From contig CAJNOJ010000124.1 of the NCBI GenBank assembly GCA_905250025.1, positions 1-64,000 of the forward strand: a DNA stretch of 64,000 nt, in the 5' to 3' direction. This DNA is from Adineta ricciae. Taxonomy: Eukaryota; Rotifera; Eurotatoria; Adinetida; Adinetidae. A program made the position numbers and the translations under genes. The notes beneath the pieces were generated by a model. The model was not told the DNA's origin and did not search any database. It saw only the letters and a list, made by a program, of their open reading frames with translations. How positions within the stretch are numbered: position 1 is the stretch's first letter; the number at the start of each line of letters is the position of its first letter. Of the stretch, positions 10,768 through 22,793 are shown piece after piece.

Positions 10768-11300
10768 TCATTCACGAATTAAATCAAATCTTTGGACTCG
10801 ATGGTTTCTATAGTCAACAACATAAAGATCTCCTTCGATATTGAATGACAAGCCTGTAGAATTGCACAATTGATTCATTTCTTTTCTATACCCGTTACCA
10901 ATAACAATCAATTTGCCTTCTTGCTTTCCTTTGCATCAACGTGGTTTTATAAGAAGAACTTTCTTTCTTCCGACGAATGATACATACATCCTCTGGTACT
11001 TCGAGTTCATCCACAACTCTCAAGTACGTTCCAGGAAAAAGAATATGAATGAGAACGATTGGATTTTGTATTCAAACATTCACTTTGACATATTGTTTGA
11101 TCCCCATTTTTGCTAACGAATGCGTTTTTGAAGAGGTCAATTCCTACCAAACCTTCTGTTCATCGTATTTATCACTTAGATTTATTCGAACACCATGCCA
11201 AATGGTTGCTCGAAATAATGGTAGATTGAACACAGTTGCGAGAAAGAACGTCATTGTAACATTCAAATTTCAGAAAAAAAAAATGGAGAAATTCTTGTTT
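10768..11300 (-). pseudogene. NHL-repeat protein, 3' relic
   Basis: On the minus strand the last about 30 codons read GLSFNIEGDLYVVDYRNHRV then QRFDLIRE-stop (stop at 10768-10770), a typical terminal NHL motif. Further upstream, in other frames, come short NHL-like pieces such as YLRVVDELEVPEDVCI. The frame is interrupted several times and no start is visible. It resembles the NHL domains of the two larger genes at 29.5-30.0 and 49.1-51.2 kb. Confidence 0.55.
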
Positions 11301-12456
11301 TTACTTTCAGCGTTTCAAAAGTCGGGTAAAAATCCACGTTGTTAGCCTTTCATACCACCAAGCGATTATCAATATTTTTATTGTTCTGGAATCAAATATT
11401 AGATTTTGTTTTGATTGCGAAGAAGGGTTCTGAATGAAAAGATTCCTGACGAGTAGAAAATGGTGACCTTTACTTTTCAAAAGTTGATGTTTTTCAATAA
11501 AACTTTTTTCTATTTACTTTCTTCGTCAGTTCGTTTTTGATGGATGCGTTTAAACAGAAAAGAACATGGATGTAGAAACTTTTGGCATTCTATAAAAACA
11601 TACTTATGCATGTTATCGAAGTGAAAAATGTATACACGCGTGCTTAATTTCGTTTGAATTTAAGTAAGCTCAGGTAGAAAATGAAAAAGTATATGAAATA
11701 CTCTCTATATTAATCTAATTTTTTTTTACTTATTCTGTGAATCTTGTGACAAAATATCAGCACATCTGCAAATACGTTTACTTCGATTCAAGTGGAAGCA
11801 AGGAGCGTTCGATGCCAAACAATTAAAGCATTGTGATCATTTTATGCATTTCTTTTCTTACCACTTCTCTGGATATTCCAATCAGAGCAGGTTCGTATGC
11901 TGTTCATTCGATTATCGAATGAACGAACATATCTTGCTTACTCCTGATGGTATGTTGCAACTTGTTGTTATTGTGCCATGTCTCTTCTAGTCGCTTGGAC
12001 TTCAATTCCACCATGTTCAATAATAAATGGAAGAAAATACACTTCTGCTATACTCCACAATGATTATTCATCTGTATATATTCATATTTTATCTAGAATT
12101 CACGATATTTGGGAACGGGTCGCTTACTGTCTGCTTCCAATAGCATGCATTCTTTTATTCAATTGCAGTTCTCTGTTTGTGGATGAATCTACCATATGTT
12201 ATCGCTTGAAGGTGAGAAAAACTATCAGAGATCATAATGTTCGAGTAGAAAATGGATCGTAGATCGATTTATCAAGAAAAATAAAATAAAGTAAAACATA
12301 AATTGATGAAAAAAAATACCTCGATGTCATCGTTACATTTTGCCGTCTTATCTTCTTTGCTTTTTCTTTCATTGCATTACAACAAGCATGAAGATAGATA
12401 AACTTAATTCAAATTCCCTTCATTCGTTTTTTTTTGTTATCGACGTAAACTTTACC
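11301..12456. other. Intergenic, crosses the left border of duplicon copy 1
   Basis: No conserved frame. The duplicated segment begins at about 11792; a 94-codon frame at 11978-12262 is not preserved in copy 2 and is probably not a gene. A pyrimidine-rich stretch precedes the dehydrogenase start at 12457. Confidence 0.45.
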
Positions 12457-13661
12457 ATGCAAGCTGTTGTATTCAAGGATGTGCAAAAAATTGTCGTCGA
12501 AGATCGTCCTATCCCAACATGTAAAGATCCTGGGGATGTAGTTATCAAAGTGCATATCACTGCTTTATGTGGTTCTGATTTGCATGTATACAGAGGACAT
12601 GAAACAGCGAGCGAAACAGATTTTATTATGGCAAGTGTAGATTCATCGATTTTCTTTGTACAGATGTAAGAATGATTTTTCAGGGTCATGAGTTTTTTGG
12701 AGAAATTATTGAAATTGGAATGGATGTAAAACAATTCAAGATAGGAGATAGAGTTGTTGTACCATTTTCGACATCGTGTGGTACGTGCTTCTACTGTAAG
12801 AAGGCTCTCACTTCACGATGCGAACATTCTCAATTGTTCGGATCACCATCACTCAATGGTGGTCAAGCTGAATATGTACGAATACCTTTCGCTGGTAACA
12901 TTTATTACTATCAGTGTGTATAACGCATCTGATTTTTTTTAAGATTCAACAGCATTTCCAGTCCCAACGGGAATATCAGATGATCTGATGGTTCTTATGG
13001 GCGACATATTTCCTACAGGATATTTTGCTGCTAAGAATGCATGGACACTACTGAGCGAAAAGGAACGCCAAGATCCCAATCTAATTGTCGTAGTTGTCGG
13101 ATGTGGACCCGTTGGTTTATGCGCTATAACTGCTGCATGTGAGCGCTTTCCAATTGTATACGCAATAGACAGTGTAGAAGAGCGTCTTGGTAAGTCACAC
13201 GAGTTCTCACCCTCAAGAAGTTGTCTGATTCGTTTATAACAGAGGAAGCGAAGAAACATGGTGCAATTCCCGTTAATCTCAACAATGACCCTATCAACGT
13301 GATTAAGAGAGCTACTGATGGCCGAGGAGCCGATGCTGTTCTGGAAATAGTTGGGCATGCCAATGCTCTACAATTAGCATACGACCTTATTCGTCCTTGG
13401 GGTGTTATTGCTTCTGTCGGCGTACAGTTAGACGCGTTCCCATTCACGGGTCCTGCCGTCTATGATAAGAATGTACGTTTGCAATTTGGACGGTGTCCTG
13501 TGCGAGCTTTGTTTCCGGAAGCTTTAGAGCTCTTTTCACGCAAACAAAACCTTTTCACGAATTTCATATCGCATCGCATGCACTTGTCCGATGCCGTCAA
13601 CGCCTATGAACTGTTTGACAAACGACTAGCTCGAAAGATTATCTTTGATTTGCGTAAATAG
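12457..13661 (+). CDS. Zinc-dependent medium-chain alcohol dehydrogenase, copy 1
   Basis: Exons 12457-12630, 12684-12894, 12944-13189 and 13243-13661 give 349 residues, the usual length for this family. Intron 1 is GC-AG (ATG|GCAAGT...TTTTCAG), conserved in copy 2; the others are GT-AG and 49-53 bp. Catalytic-zinc residues sit in ALCGSDLHVYRGHE and GHEFFGE; the structural-zinc Cys cluster is CGTCFYCKKALTSRC; the Rossmann motif is GCGPVG. It should oxidise an alcohol or polyol with NAD(P), in the cytosol. The text DIFPTGYFAAKNA and the FIMGHEF start are, from memory, most like fungal GroES-like dehydrogenases, so transfer from a fungus is possible. Substrate unknown. Confidence 0.88.
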
Positions 13662-14086
13662 TCAACTATAACTGGTATCGCACTAAATAAAAGACGTAGG
13701 TGTACGGTGAGAAAGAGAGAAATGATATGTATACGTTCACGTTGTCTTTTTCCTTACTTCAATGTCATTTCTCCACTCATTTTTATGATTCAATTCATGT
13801 TCGTGTTGTAATTGCATGTACAAAGCAATATGATTGTAATCGAATATTTGTTCTTCATGCAAACGAAATTACTACATCTGATAAATGTCGCGGAATGCGA
13901 CGCGATGAGTAATAGGAAAGGAAGAGAAGGCGTTACACATGTATGATCGTTACAAACATGACATCATTTTTCACACATTCTACGACAACCTTCTATAAAA
14001 TTCGTGTGCATATCTTTCATACCGCATAGGTAGTATATTCAGTAAGTTCATCGCAAGATCAACGATTAAATGATAATATAGCATCA

Positions 14087-14422
14087 ATGCCTTTAACAAC
14101 TGAAACATTATCGTGTGATGGTCGTCGTTGCCCGAAATGCGGCAAATGCCGAGATCATGGTGCATGTGTAGGCGCTCGTAAGGGTGCTGCAGCTGGTGCT
14201 TTAAGTGTAGGTGCCCTTGCCGGTATCTCTGTATTTCTTCTGAGCGTTTTAGGCCCAATTGGTGCGACTGGTGTTTTAGCTGCGATAGGAGGTGCCGCTC
14301 TCTGTACGGCTGGAGGAACTGCTATTGGTGCTGGAGCAGGTGCTGCTTGTGGTTCTATTGGCGCTGAACTCTGTGGTACTGGTCTATGTAAATGTCGTAG
14401 AAAACGTCCAAAGGTTCTGTAG
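14087..14422 (+). CDS. Small Gly/Ala-rich, Cys-rich protein with hydrophobic core, copy 1
   Basis: 111 residues, not recognised. The N-terminus has a CXXC pair motif (CPKCGKCRDHGAC), the middle (about 32-95) is a Gly/Ala-rich hydrophobic stretch with GxxxG-like spacing that could form two membrane helices with glycine zippers, and the end is Cys and basic (LCKCRRKRPKVL). There is no classical signal peptide. Copy 2 preserves the frame with a few conservative changes, which supports a real gene. AATAAA at about 14502 suits the 3' end. A membrane or pore-like role is only a guess. Confidence 0.7.
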   Translation: MPLTTETLSCDGRRCPKCGKCRDHGACVGARKGAAAGALSVGALAGISVFLLSVLGPIGATGVLAAIGGAALCTAGGTAIGAGAGAACGSIGAELCGTGLCKCRRKRPKVL

Positions 14423-14801
14423 CATATTTCCTTTGCTGGATTGTTCTATAGGAATCGATTTTCACTATGCAATTTGTACGCATGATTTTAATTAAGTGCA
14501 ATAAAGTATTGTCTATTTAAAGCATAGTATTATTTTTCAAACGACAGGTTCAACGAAAGTGGAAATATGTAGATTCGAAGCACAGAACTCTAACATTTTC
14601 TCTTTGAATCAATTCTGTTTATCCGACTAGAAGTCTCATTAATACTAAACGTACGAACAAGCACTGTTTCTTTTAATACATTCTACCATAACTATACTCT
14701 CAAATGAAATGACGTTAATCTTCCGGTGTATGAATTAAGAAATTGATGGTCATGCAGTATTAATTCGCACAATTGAACTGAAGAAAACATACTTTCCGAG
14801 A

Positions 14802-15960
14802 TTGATAGTAAGCAAGTGCAAATTCATGGCAACGTCATGTAATGGAGTCTTTTCTATTATTCAAACCATTCTATCTGTTAAGATGATTTTCGCTCAAATA
14901 ACCTTATCAATTTTATTCGTCTTTGGCTTTATCGGCGAAGTTTTGAATATCATCATTGTTGTCCGACATATATTTCAAACAAATAGTTGTGTAATCTACT
15001 TGCTTGCTGCTTTTCTTATTCGCATCTGGTATTTATCATTTGTAAAAATTTTTTCTACTACTTATCCGTAGATAAACTTTCCACTGATCCATATTTCGTG
15101 CCTTGAATTTAAACTTTCTAGCTTACAATATTGATCCGTCAGTGCATTCCTTGATTTTCTGCAAAATCAAATTTTACATTACATATCTCACAGGTATTTT
15201 AACACCGAGTTTTACCATTTTGGCCAGCATCGATCGGCTACTGTTAACCTCTCTCAGTGCACGAAGACGACTACAGACTCAGCGAAAGTTAGCTCGTCAA
15301 CTCGCTATAGGCGTGTTCGCCTTCCGAGCAACCTTTTCCATCCATGCTCTTGTTGAATCAACTATATGGGCAGAAGCTGGTTGTACTCTTTGTTATATTG
15401 GAAATGATGATTACAACATCTCCATAACTCTATATTCAATCATTCTCAATTATCTTTCATTGCCACTTCTCCTGAGTATTCTCCGTGTGCTCACGATGAT
15501 CAACATTCGATGGAGTCAAAAACGAATCTATCCTGCAGTCATCGGCCATCCTCACATGCAGCGAAAAGATATACATATTTTACGTATGTTACTTTCCAAG
15601 TATTAGTCGATATTCATTGCAGTATACCTGTAGGAGTTTCACAGATATTTACAACTGAATCTTATGTTCCTATGCTGAAATATTATCATTTTGATGTATG
15701 GGAAAAGATTAGCTAATCGATAGAACGATTCTGTTCAACAAACTCTGCATTCATTATATTTTCGAATAGTATTAGTCTTATTCTACATTCTCATCTGTAT
15801 AGGGCTTTATATTTATATAGTCACTGGCATGTATTTCAGCAGAGACTTGAAGAAATATTCGTCAGCTTATATCATCGATTTATTGCTGTAACAAGAGAAT
15901 CTGCAGCTACAGCAATCAATGTGCAATCAGCACGAAAAAGTTTTACAAAGTGAACTCGAT
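14802..15960 (+). pseudogene. Rhodopsin-like GPCR, broken, copy 1
   Basis: TM1-like (LFVFGFIGEVLNIIIVV), TM2-like (CVIYLL), an intron with GTAGAT donor (about 15069) and TTTCTAG acceptor (15118-15120), then FCKIKFYITYLTGI and ILASIDRLLLTS (TM3 with DRL in place of DRY), TM4-5 and, much further on, FYIYIVTG-like TM7 and a helix-8 remnant (RDLKKYSSAY, about 15810-15870). Compared with copy 2, copy 1 carries two extra bases in TM2 that shift the frame, and a stop at 15604-15606; TM6 lies in another frame. Bdelloids have many such orphan peptide-receptor-like genes. Not functional as it stands. Confidence 0.65.
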
Positions 15961-15973
15961 GAAAATAAAATAT

Positions 15974-16672
15974 CTATAAATCCATATCATTCGTTCGATG
16001 AACTGGAGTAAACGACAAAGTATTTTGTTGTTTACTTCTTGCTTGCGTTAAGAACTGAGGCACGAAGCCAAGATTATATAGAAAAGGCATACCAGCAGCG
16101 ATATACTGTGGAACAACGCCACCTCCTGACATCCACATAGCAGCAAAAATGCTGAGCAATACACCGCAAAGAAGATACCACAGCGGCCAAAGAATACTGG
16201 CGTGTAGTGGAGCAACAGAGCGTCGAGAATAGAGATAGAAAGAAAGAATACTGTTCAGTAAACAATACAGAGATATACATATAAACATTCCAAAAGCAGC
16301 GATGATATGTAGATAAGCGTTATGTTCTAAACTGATGACAGACATAATAAGTAGCAATATGCCAGAGATGACAGCTACAGCATGGATAAAGCATAGACTA
16401 ACGTAACTGACAACGGACTGCGATTGAAAAAGATATTGTAATCGACCGAAAATAATGAATAACATTTGTAAACATAATAAAACAAAACCAGCTACAAAAT
16501 AAGGATAAGCAGGACCGATTCCTAATTGCGAAATGTATGGCAATACGAATTCAGATCCACTATTCTTTAGTACTTGTCCACATACTATCAATGTTATGAT
16601 GAATGTGATCACAGTTGAAAACGGTAAAATCACTAGCGACCAGTACCAGACAAGAGCTGAAAGTCGACTCAT
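15974..16672 (-). CDS. FRAG1/DRAM/Sfk1-family six-span membrane protein, copy 1
   Basis: 232 residues in one exon with about six hydrophobic spans. The stretches VLPYISQLGIGPAYPYF (after TM1) and EHNAYLHIIAAFGMFICISL match the layout of FRAG1/DRAM/TMEM150 proteins (PYISDTG... and H..GA...F). In other animals these sit in Golgi, lysosome or plasma membrane and act in autophagy, GPI-anchor remodelling or phosphoinositide regulation; which applies here is unknown. Copy 2 is conserved at nearly all residues, implying constraint. Start MSRLSALVWYW is followed directly by TM1. Confidence 0.7.
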   Translation of the reverse strand: MSRLSALVWYWSLVILPFSTVITFIITLIVCGQVLKNSGSEFVLPYISQLGIGPAYPYFVAGFVLLCLQMLFIIFGRLQYLFQSQSVVSYVSLCFIHAVAVISGILLLIMSVISLEHNAYLHIIAAFGMFICISLYCLLNSILSFYLYSRRSVAPLHASILWPLWYLLCGVLLSIFAAMWMSGGGVVPQYIAAGMPFLYNLGFVPQFLTQARSKQQNTLSFTPVHRTNDMDL

Positions 16673-17265
16673 TTTCTACTGGCAAGTAACAATGATATAG
16701 AGAGAACGAGTTTAGTTGTCTTAAGATGTACAAAACGATTAGTCTAAGTCGGAATCGAATAGAAAATAAGAAGATCGTGGTGGAATGTACATGTATTATG
16801 TCTTTTTCTTCTCAAATAGATGTCACCAGCGTTCACACACGCAGAAACTACATTTTTCCTTTCTTTTTAAAACACGTGCCACCGTTTCCTGTGGGAAAAA
16901 AATCGTATATTCTCCCTTCAAGTACACTCATACTAGTACCATACACTGAATATAAAGGAATTTTCTAATGATGAGAAAATTATTGATCAGACGTGATGTC
17001 TTTCAAAGATTATTTCTTTTTCATGCAACAAGGATAAGATGATGCGTACTAAAAGCAGTAGTCAGTATTGAGGACTATATAGGTTGTTTCTTCTTTGTGA
17101 TATCGATATTTACCACATTTCACATTCACACATGTACGTCAAATCAGTATCTATCTAACGATGCAAACGTTATGAGTCATGTCGTAAATAACGCATTTCC
17201 TGTATACATCGAAGCTGTTTGGTCTTTTCCAAGAATTCTCTAGATGTTATATAAGTAGGATACAT

Positions 17266-17550
17266 ATGCGTAATTCAATATTTCTCATCATACTTGTATT
17301 CTTAAGATCTTCCTGTTCTCTACCGATTACAATGACTGTCGTCGGTTGGCTTCCTTTTCTTAGCACTGCTGCATCTTACTTAGGCAAACTTTTGGGCTTC
17401 GATGGTCCCATCTCGATACCAGCAACTCTTGCTGTATATAAGTTTGATTTTAACACTTTTGTTTATCTTCTCTTTCTTGCACTCTGTTTTGCATCAGATT
17501 TGTATACAATCCTGTTGGTATTTCGAGCAGCAATGAGCAAATTCACATAA
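17266..17550 (+). pseudogene. Small secreted/membrane protein, truncated copy 1
   Basis: Starts with a good signal peptide (MRNSIFLIILVFLRSSCSLP), then LSTAASYLGKLLGF and a hydrophobic span (NTFVYLLFLALCFASDLY). It ends at 17550 where copy 2 reads on (TTCACAGAA in copy 2, TTCACATAA here), and about 90 bases coding the second hydrophobic part are deleted here (near 17577). Copy 2 has the full C-terminus but lost the signal-peptide frame. No family recognised. Confidence 0.6.
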
Positions 17551-17868
17551 ATTACTACAGCAATTATTAACAATAACGCTCTAGGATTCGCCATTATTCT
17601 ACGCAGAATTTAGAACTTTCTTATGATTCGCAGTTGTAATTTTTTTCTCATTTCCTAATACGCTTATCTGATTTTTGCATCTTTATATATCGAGTAGCTG
17701 AAAGCTTGTATAACTAAGAAATAAGAATTCGTCTATGCACTATTTCAAAGTCGGTTTGAACGCGGTGGATAAGTCCCATGTTTTGTTAAGAAAACTTCCG
17801 TGTTCAAGGAGAAGAAGATATACTCGTATAAACGTCGCAAATATTTTATTCTGGCAAGAAAGAATAAT

Positions 17869-19630
17869 CTAAGAATACATCTGCTGTAGTGTGCGAGCAG
17901 CTTTTTCTGCTAAAGCATATACTGTTAAGCACGGACCAGATTTCGAAATGAAGCCGGCGGGAAATATCGATGCATCGACTATCCGAAGATTATCTATACC
18001 ATGAACTTTGAAATGACTGTCAACGACCGACGTTTGTTCATCTTTTCCCATAGAACAAGTTCCGAGGAAATGCTGAGCAGTAGAAACAGTATTGATGACA
18101 TAATTCGATAGATTCACGAAATTCGGTCCTGGTTGTGTTTCATTGAATGTAGCATACTGCTTCATGACAGATGTTGACATTACTCGTCGAATATATTCAA
18201 TACCATTGACAAATGTTTTAGTATCACGTTCATCTTTGAGATAAGTTAGGTTTATTTTTGGTAATACCAACGGATTCGAATTGTGCAATGAAACATAGCC
18301 AGCGGGAGATTTTGGTGAGATATTAAGTATAAGTACAGTGAGTCGTTTTGTTTCTTCATCCAGTTTCAAGATGAAAAATATGTCGGGATTAGTATTTGTT
18401 GTTGTTGATTGGCTATTAACCAAGCCAACGGGTTTCAAGTTACCAAGGGAAAAGTTTTTGGTGTCATATTCGATAGTTACTACTCCATTATCCATTAAAT
18501 TTTTGCCAACTTGTTTCAATTCATGCTTTACAGTTATATTATGCTGTCGAAGAATATCCGGATCACCAATGCCTGATAACATCAAAAGATGTGGACTGAA
18601 AAATACACCAGCAGACAGAATATACTCTTTTCTTGCTGTTCCTTTGAATAGACCGTTCGATGTGACAAATAAAACGCTATCGACGTGCTTCGTTTTTTCA
18701 TTGATTTCCAATTTAGTGACGGTAGCGGCTGTAATTACTTTTAGATTAGAATACTTGCTCATAGTGAAACTCAAATAAGCATCACCACTCCAACTCCTCA
18801 GACCATTCGTGAACGCTGAGCCCTCAAACGAAAATCCATAATCAGACAAACCTGCTAGGTCATCACTATATGTTTCAGATAGTTCGTGAGCGACACTTTT
18901 CCACAGATTACCAAATTTCGTATCGTAATATTGTGTGATTATAATAGGGCCACTATGGCCGTGATTTTCAGACGGCGAAATCGATGCAGTTGACGTAAAG
19001 TTTTCAACCATCTTATAGTATGCAGACATATTTTGATGATGGTAGGATTGATCATTCGTGACATTGACGAAATATGTCCAATCATTTCGCATCATTTGTT
19101 CCATTCCACCACCATTAACACCATTACCTCCGAGAGTATTCTGCACGATAGTATTCAAAACGCGTCCATTCAGATTTAAAGACGGTTCCGGAAATAGATA
19201 ATGCTTGAATTGAGGCATACGAAATAATTGACTGTACGCTCGCTTTTCTCGCATCATCGGATTTAAGGTATCATTGGCGCCACTCGATATTAAGAGAGTT
19301 TCAAACCCATATTCAGCTAGTCGTGCGGCTACGATGCATCCAGCGGAACCACCACCGATGACTATAAAGTCAACAACAATTTCTTCCTTCGACGATGCTT
19401 GTGTACTGCCTGAAATAGGTTCAACATCGATATTTATATGGTAAGAAGAGTTTATTAAGTGTGAAAAAATGTTTACCTGATGCTGATGTTGACAGTCGAT
19501 AAGTAATGAGTGCAGTGGCCAGCACACAAAGTGCGACTGTGATAAGAAAGACCGTCCAAGGTAGACTTTTTCTAACCTTCGGAGAGAGTTTCATTCGTCT
19601 CGTAACTAGACTTTCTGTAATTTGATTCAT
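17869..19630 (-). CDS. GMC oxidoreductase, membrane-anchored, copy 1
   Basis: Exon 1 19630-19477, intron 67 bp (GTAAAC...TTTCAG), exon 2 19409-17869; 564 residues. The N-terminus has a single hydrophobic span (WTVFLITVALCVLATALI), a signal anchor. Then come the FAD-binding GGGSAG motif, a NTLGGNGVNGGG loop where most relatives have GGSS-NG, the second GMC signature (SPHLLMLSGIG), the catalytic His region HFLGTCSMG and the end motif LRIVDASIFP. It should be a flavoenzyme oxidising an alcohol or sugar-like substrate (choline/glucose dehydrogenase relatives) at a membrane or in the secretory lumen. The usual second His/Asn near the end is replaced (SKSGPCLT), so activity is uncertain. Confidence 0.88.
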
Positions 19631-20100
19631 AGTTGTGAATTGACAGTAACTATAATCTTTCGTCGTTACTGCGCAGTCGAAAAGAAAAAGAGATCGCTCT
19701 ATCAGCGTGTTCTTTTTATTTTTCTTTTACAATTCACTTCAAAAGTAAATACCTCGTTCTTTTCTAGCGTCCCATTATCGATGTTACATTCTAACGACAT
19801 TTATTTTATCAATAGGTTAAGTATTTTGCCATATCACTAATGATGCTACTCAACACATTTCTTTCATTCGTCAGTGTGGACGATGATAACGACTGATTCT
19901 ATTATGGAACATTTCATTACATTATACGTAGGCAAAAGGCAAATGATTCATTGTCAAGTTGTGATTTTCATCGTCTACTAGTGACACCTTTCTCGAAACA
20001 CCCATAGACTGTGTTTTAGCCTGTAAGAAATAAATAAAACAGCTGATTTTCTTCCAACGAATGCTATTTCATAATTTTTATAATGTTTTTTTCGTCAACA

Positions 20101-21069
20101 ATGACTTGCTTCGAACATTTATGTAATGCTCTATTATTCGAAGTGTTCGATTATTTATCTTTCAACGAAATAGTAAAAGGCTTTCTTGGTCTTAAGGAGC
20201 GTTTTAATCAAGCTATACGTAATTATCCCGCATTGATTGACGTAAGCAAAACGTCGGAGAACATTCTACGGGAAAAAGGACCATTTCAATGTCGAACACT
20301 CACAATGCATAATGATGCTTCTGAGGAATTCATTTATAACATCGGTTCATACATCAACTTTCGAAGTCTTCGCGCAATTGATTTTCAGTATATTAATCGA
20401 TACTCAGCACTATCAATACTCAATGAACTGCCTATGGAACGGCTGGAGTCTATTGAAATGAGTCGTTTGAGTGGAGATGGCCATGTAGGAAGTATTCTAC
20501 AGCGAATCTGGTCATTGATTGCGGTTGCTGGTAGAAATCAACTTGAATATTTGAATGTACAATTGGGACTAGTATGTGAAGATGAGGCACAACTTTTGTC
20601 CGATTTACCTAGTGTCAAAAGAGCGACTCTCACGGATGTGTCTGACAGCGAATTATTCATGTTTTGTTGTCGTGCGTCGAATCTGTGCTCATTAGTGGTT
20701 TCTGCGACTTATTTTACTTCAAATATCGACATGTCTGATTTGAAACTTTTCCAACTCACTCACTTGAGCTTAGCCATTCAAAAGAGATCGTCCGCGAAAT
20801 CTTTACACCAATTTTTGTCCAAATGTTCTAATCTGACCGATTTGGAACTCCGTTATTGGTATTCAAGAGTCGATCATGAAATGCTCGACTGTGAAAGATG
20901 GCAGAGTTTAATCGAACAACATCTCCAGCGTCTTTCGCACTTGAGTATTCGGATTTTGAGATATATATCCATCGAACCGGATACATATTACGAAGATCGC
21001 TTCGAGAAATCTGAGTTTTGGTCTGAAAAAGAACCGCTGTTCCAAATCAAAGTAAAACTTCTACTATAA
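20101..21069 (+). CDS. F-box-like protein, copy 1
   Basis: 322 residues from MTCFEHLCNALLFEVFDYLS, an F-box-like start (LCNALLFEVFDYLSFNEIVKGFLGL) followed by irregular leucine-rich stretches (LRAIDF, RLESIEMSRL, LTHLSLAI, LTDLELRYW). This is the common bdelloid F-box layout; F-boxes link substrates to SKP1-cullin ubiquitin ligases. An upstream in-frame ATG at 20083 exists, but 20101 aligns with copy 2 and opens the conserved block. Confidence 0.75.
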   Translation: MTCFEHLCNALLFEVFDYLSFNEIVKGFLGLKERFNQAIRNYPALIDVSKTSENILREKGPFQCRTLTMHNDASEEFIYNIGSYINFRSLRAIDFQYINRYSALSILNELPMERLESIEMSRLSGDGHVGSILQRIWSLIAVAGRNQLEYLNVQLGLVCEDEAQLLSDLPSVKRATLTDVSDSELFMFCCRASNLCSLVVSATYFTSNIDMSDLKLFQLTHLSLAIQKRSSAKSLHQFLSKCSNLTDLELRYWYSRVDHEMLDCERWQSLIEQHLQRLSHLSIRILRYISIEPDTYYEDRFEKSEFWSEKEPLFQIKVKLLL

Positions 21070-21952
21070 TTTGATCGGTAAACAAACCACCTGCGTTTAT
21101 TTTAGTTTTTAGACGTCTGACAAATGTATTCGCATGAAAAACTGTATCGAAAATCGAGTGTTGTATACTACTTCGGAACAATTTACACATTTTCTATTTT
21201 TTTAACGTTGAAGTTTGCGCTGTACTGTTCATTTTATTCAGCGCATTGAATATAATTGTGCATTGAAAGAGACATGTCCTTAAGGCACTTGATTTGTGTA
21301 TTTTGCGTTCTAAATTACATCGGTATGTATAAATACGTCCATGAGAATGTTATTATAAACGATGAAAGAAAAAATAATACGGTTGGGTGAAATTATAAAG
21401 CAAAGTTTCAATGTCATTCTTCTATAGAAGACTTACTCGTCATTGAAATTTATTCCGAGATATACAATAACAATTCTTACACGTTGCATAAAAGAGAGTC
21501 TCGTTTGTATATCAGATCATTGAGTTCTTTTTCTGCGTGTTAAATACCAAGAGAAGCATATTCGATTATTCTGTAACGTTTCAATAGGGGAAAGGTGCTT
21601 TCATCGAAAATTGAAAGTGAAAATTTATACAAAACGAACTACAATAGATCGTCAAGGACGACAAGAAAGTGCTCTGATACATTTGAAACTATCGATGTCT
21701 CAAGTGGTACCACTACTGTTATGTTCTACTCCACCGCGATAAATGCAATCAACAAAGCGTAATTTTTGTATAGCCGACTGATCGATTTCTTTCTAATAAG
21801 TAAACATTCATACAATCGCTGATTTTATGTTTCTATCAAAGCCGCAACGAAAAAGGATCGCCGTTTAATGATATCTATTAAAAAACATACTTCATAAAAA
21901 AAAACGTAAAAAAAAGTCTCGCTTAACTAAAACCGAATGAGACGATAAAGTG

Positions 21953-22793
21953 TCATGTCATGCAATTGCCAATTGTGATCGTTAAAATAAACATAATTAA
22001 ATATGCGTTCATACTCATCGTACTAACAGAATTATATGATGTTCTTAATCCCGTCGCACTGCATGATCCTGTTCCGACATTCACAAGCGCTATGTAAGAG
22101 TTATCTAGACCTAATTGAACACGAATTGTTTGTCCTGCCCAGATGAGATTTGATTGAAATCCGGAAGGCATTGATTGTGTGAGAGTAACGGTCGATGGAA
22201 CGTTGTTACAAACACCATTCACATTACCTGATAGCTGTAACTGATTGTTGGATACTTGTGAGAGAATAATTTGATTCGTGAAACAACAACATGAAGATCG
22301 ATCACATGAACTATCCATTTGAAATTTACCGATCCAATTTGGAGTGGAAGCAACTGTACCTTGAAGAGAAACAGAACGAAACATTCTATTGACAGGCGTC
22401 TGAATTTTTTATTTACCTAAAGCACAATGTGTAACAGCGACTGGTACAACAATAGCAATCAAAATAATGATGCCAATTATTAGACCGATTGCAAATCCAA
22501 TTAGACATAGTCTTGTGACGAAATCTTTTGGAGATTTCTTGAAAAATTTCTTCGGAGAATTTTTACTAAAATTAAAAAAACCAATTATCGAATAGTGAAA
22601 AGTTAAGTTCATACGGTGGAGGAGTTCGATATTTCCGATCAGTATCGTCCTCTTCATATTGATATTCTTGGTCGTATGCTATGGTTCGTATTGGTTCAGC
22701 TCGAACTGGACTCGGTTGTTGCAGGTCATCGAACGAGCCGGAAACAATTTCAGTGTGGTATCCATTCGCATCATATGGATTTGCTGCTTTCAT
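21953..22793 (-). CDS. Pro-rich/TM/Cys-rich single-span protein, copy 1
   Basis: Exons 22793-22615, 22565-22417 and 22359-21953; introns of 49 and 57 bp; 244 residues. Layout: an acidic, Pro/Tyr-rich N-terminal tail (PYDANGY, RTPPP), a Lys-rich juxtamembrane stretch (KKFFKKSPKDF), one strong membrane span (LCLIGFAIGLIIGIIILIAI), then a Ser/Asn-rich ectodomain with a Cys cluster (SSCDRSSCCC), and a hydrophobic C-terminus that could be a second span or GPI signal. No family recognised. The splice model is supported by identical borders in copy 2. Confidence 0.68.

Noticed and set aside
11978-12262. 94-codon frame at the start of duplicon copy 1
   Set aside because: The matching place in copy 2 has a deletion and broken frame, so there is no sign of coding constraint.
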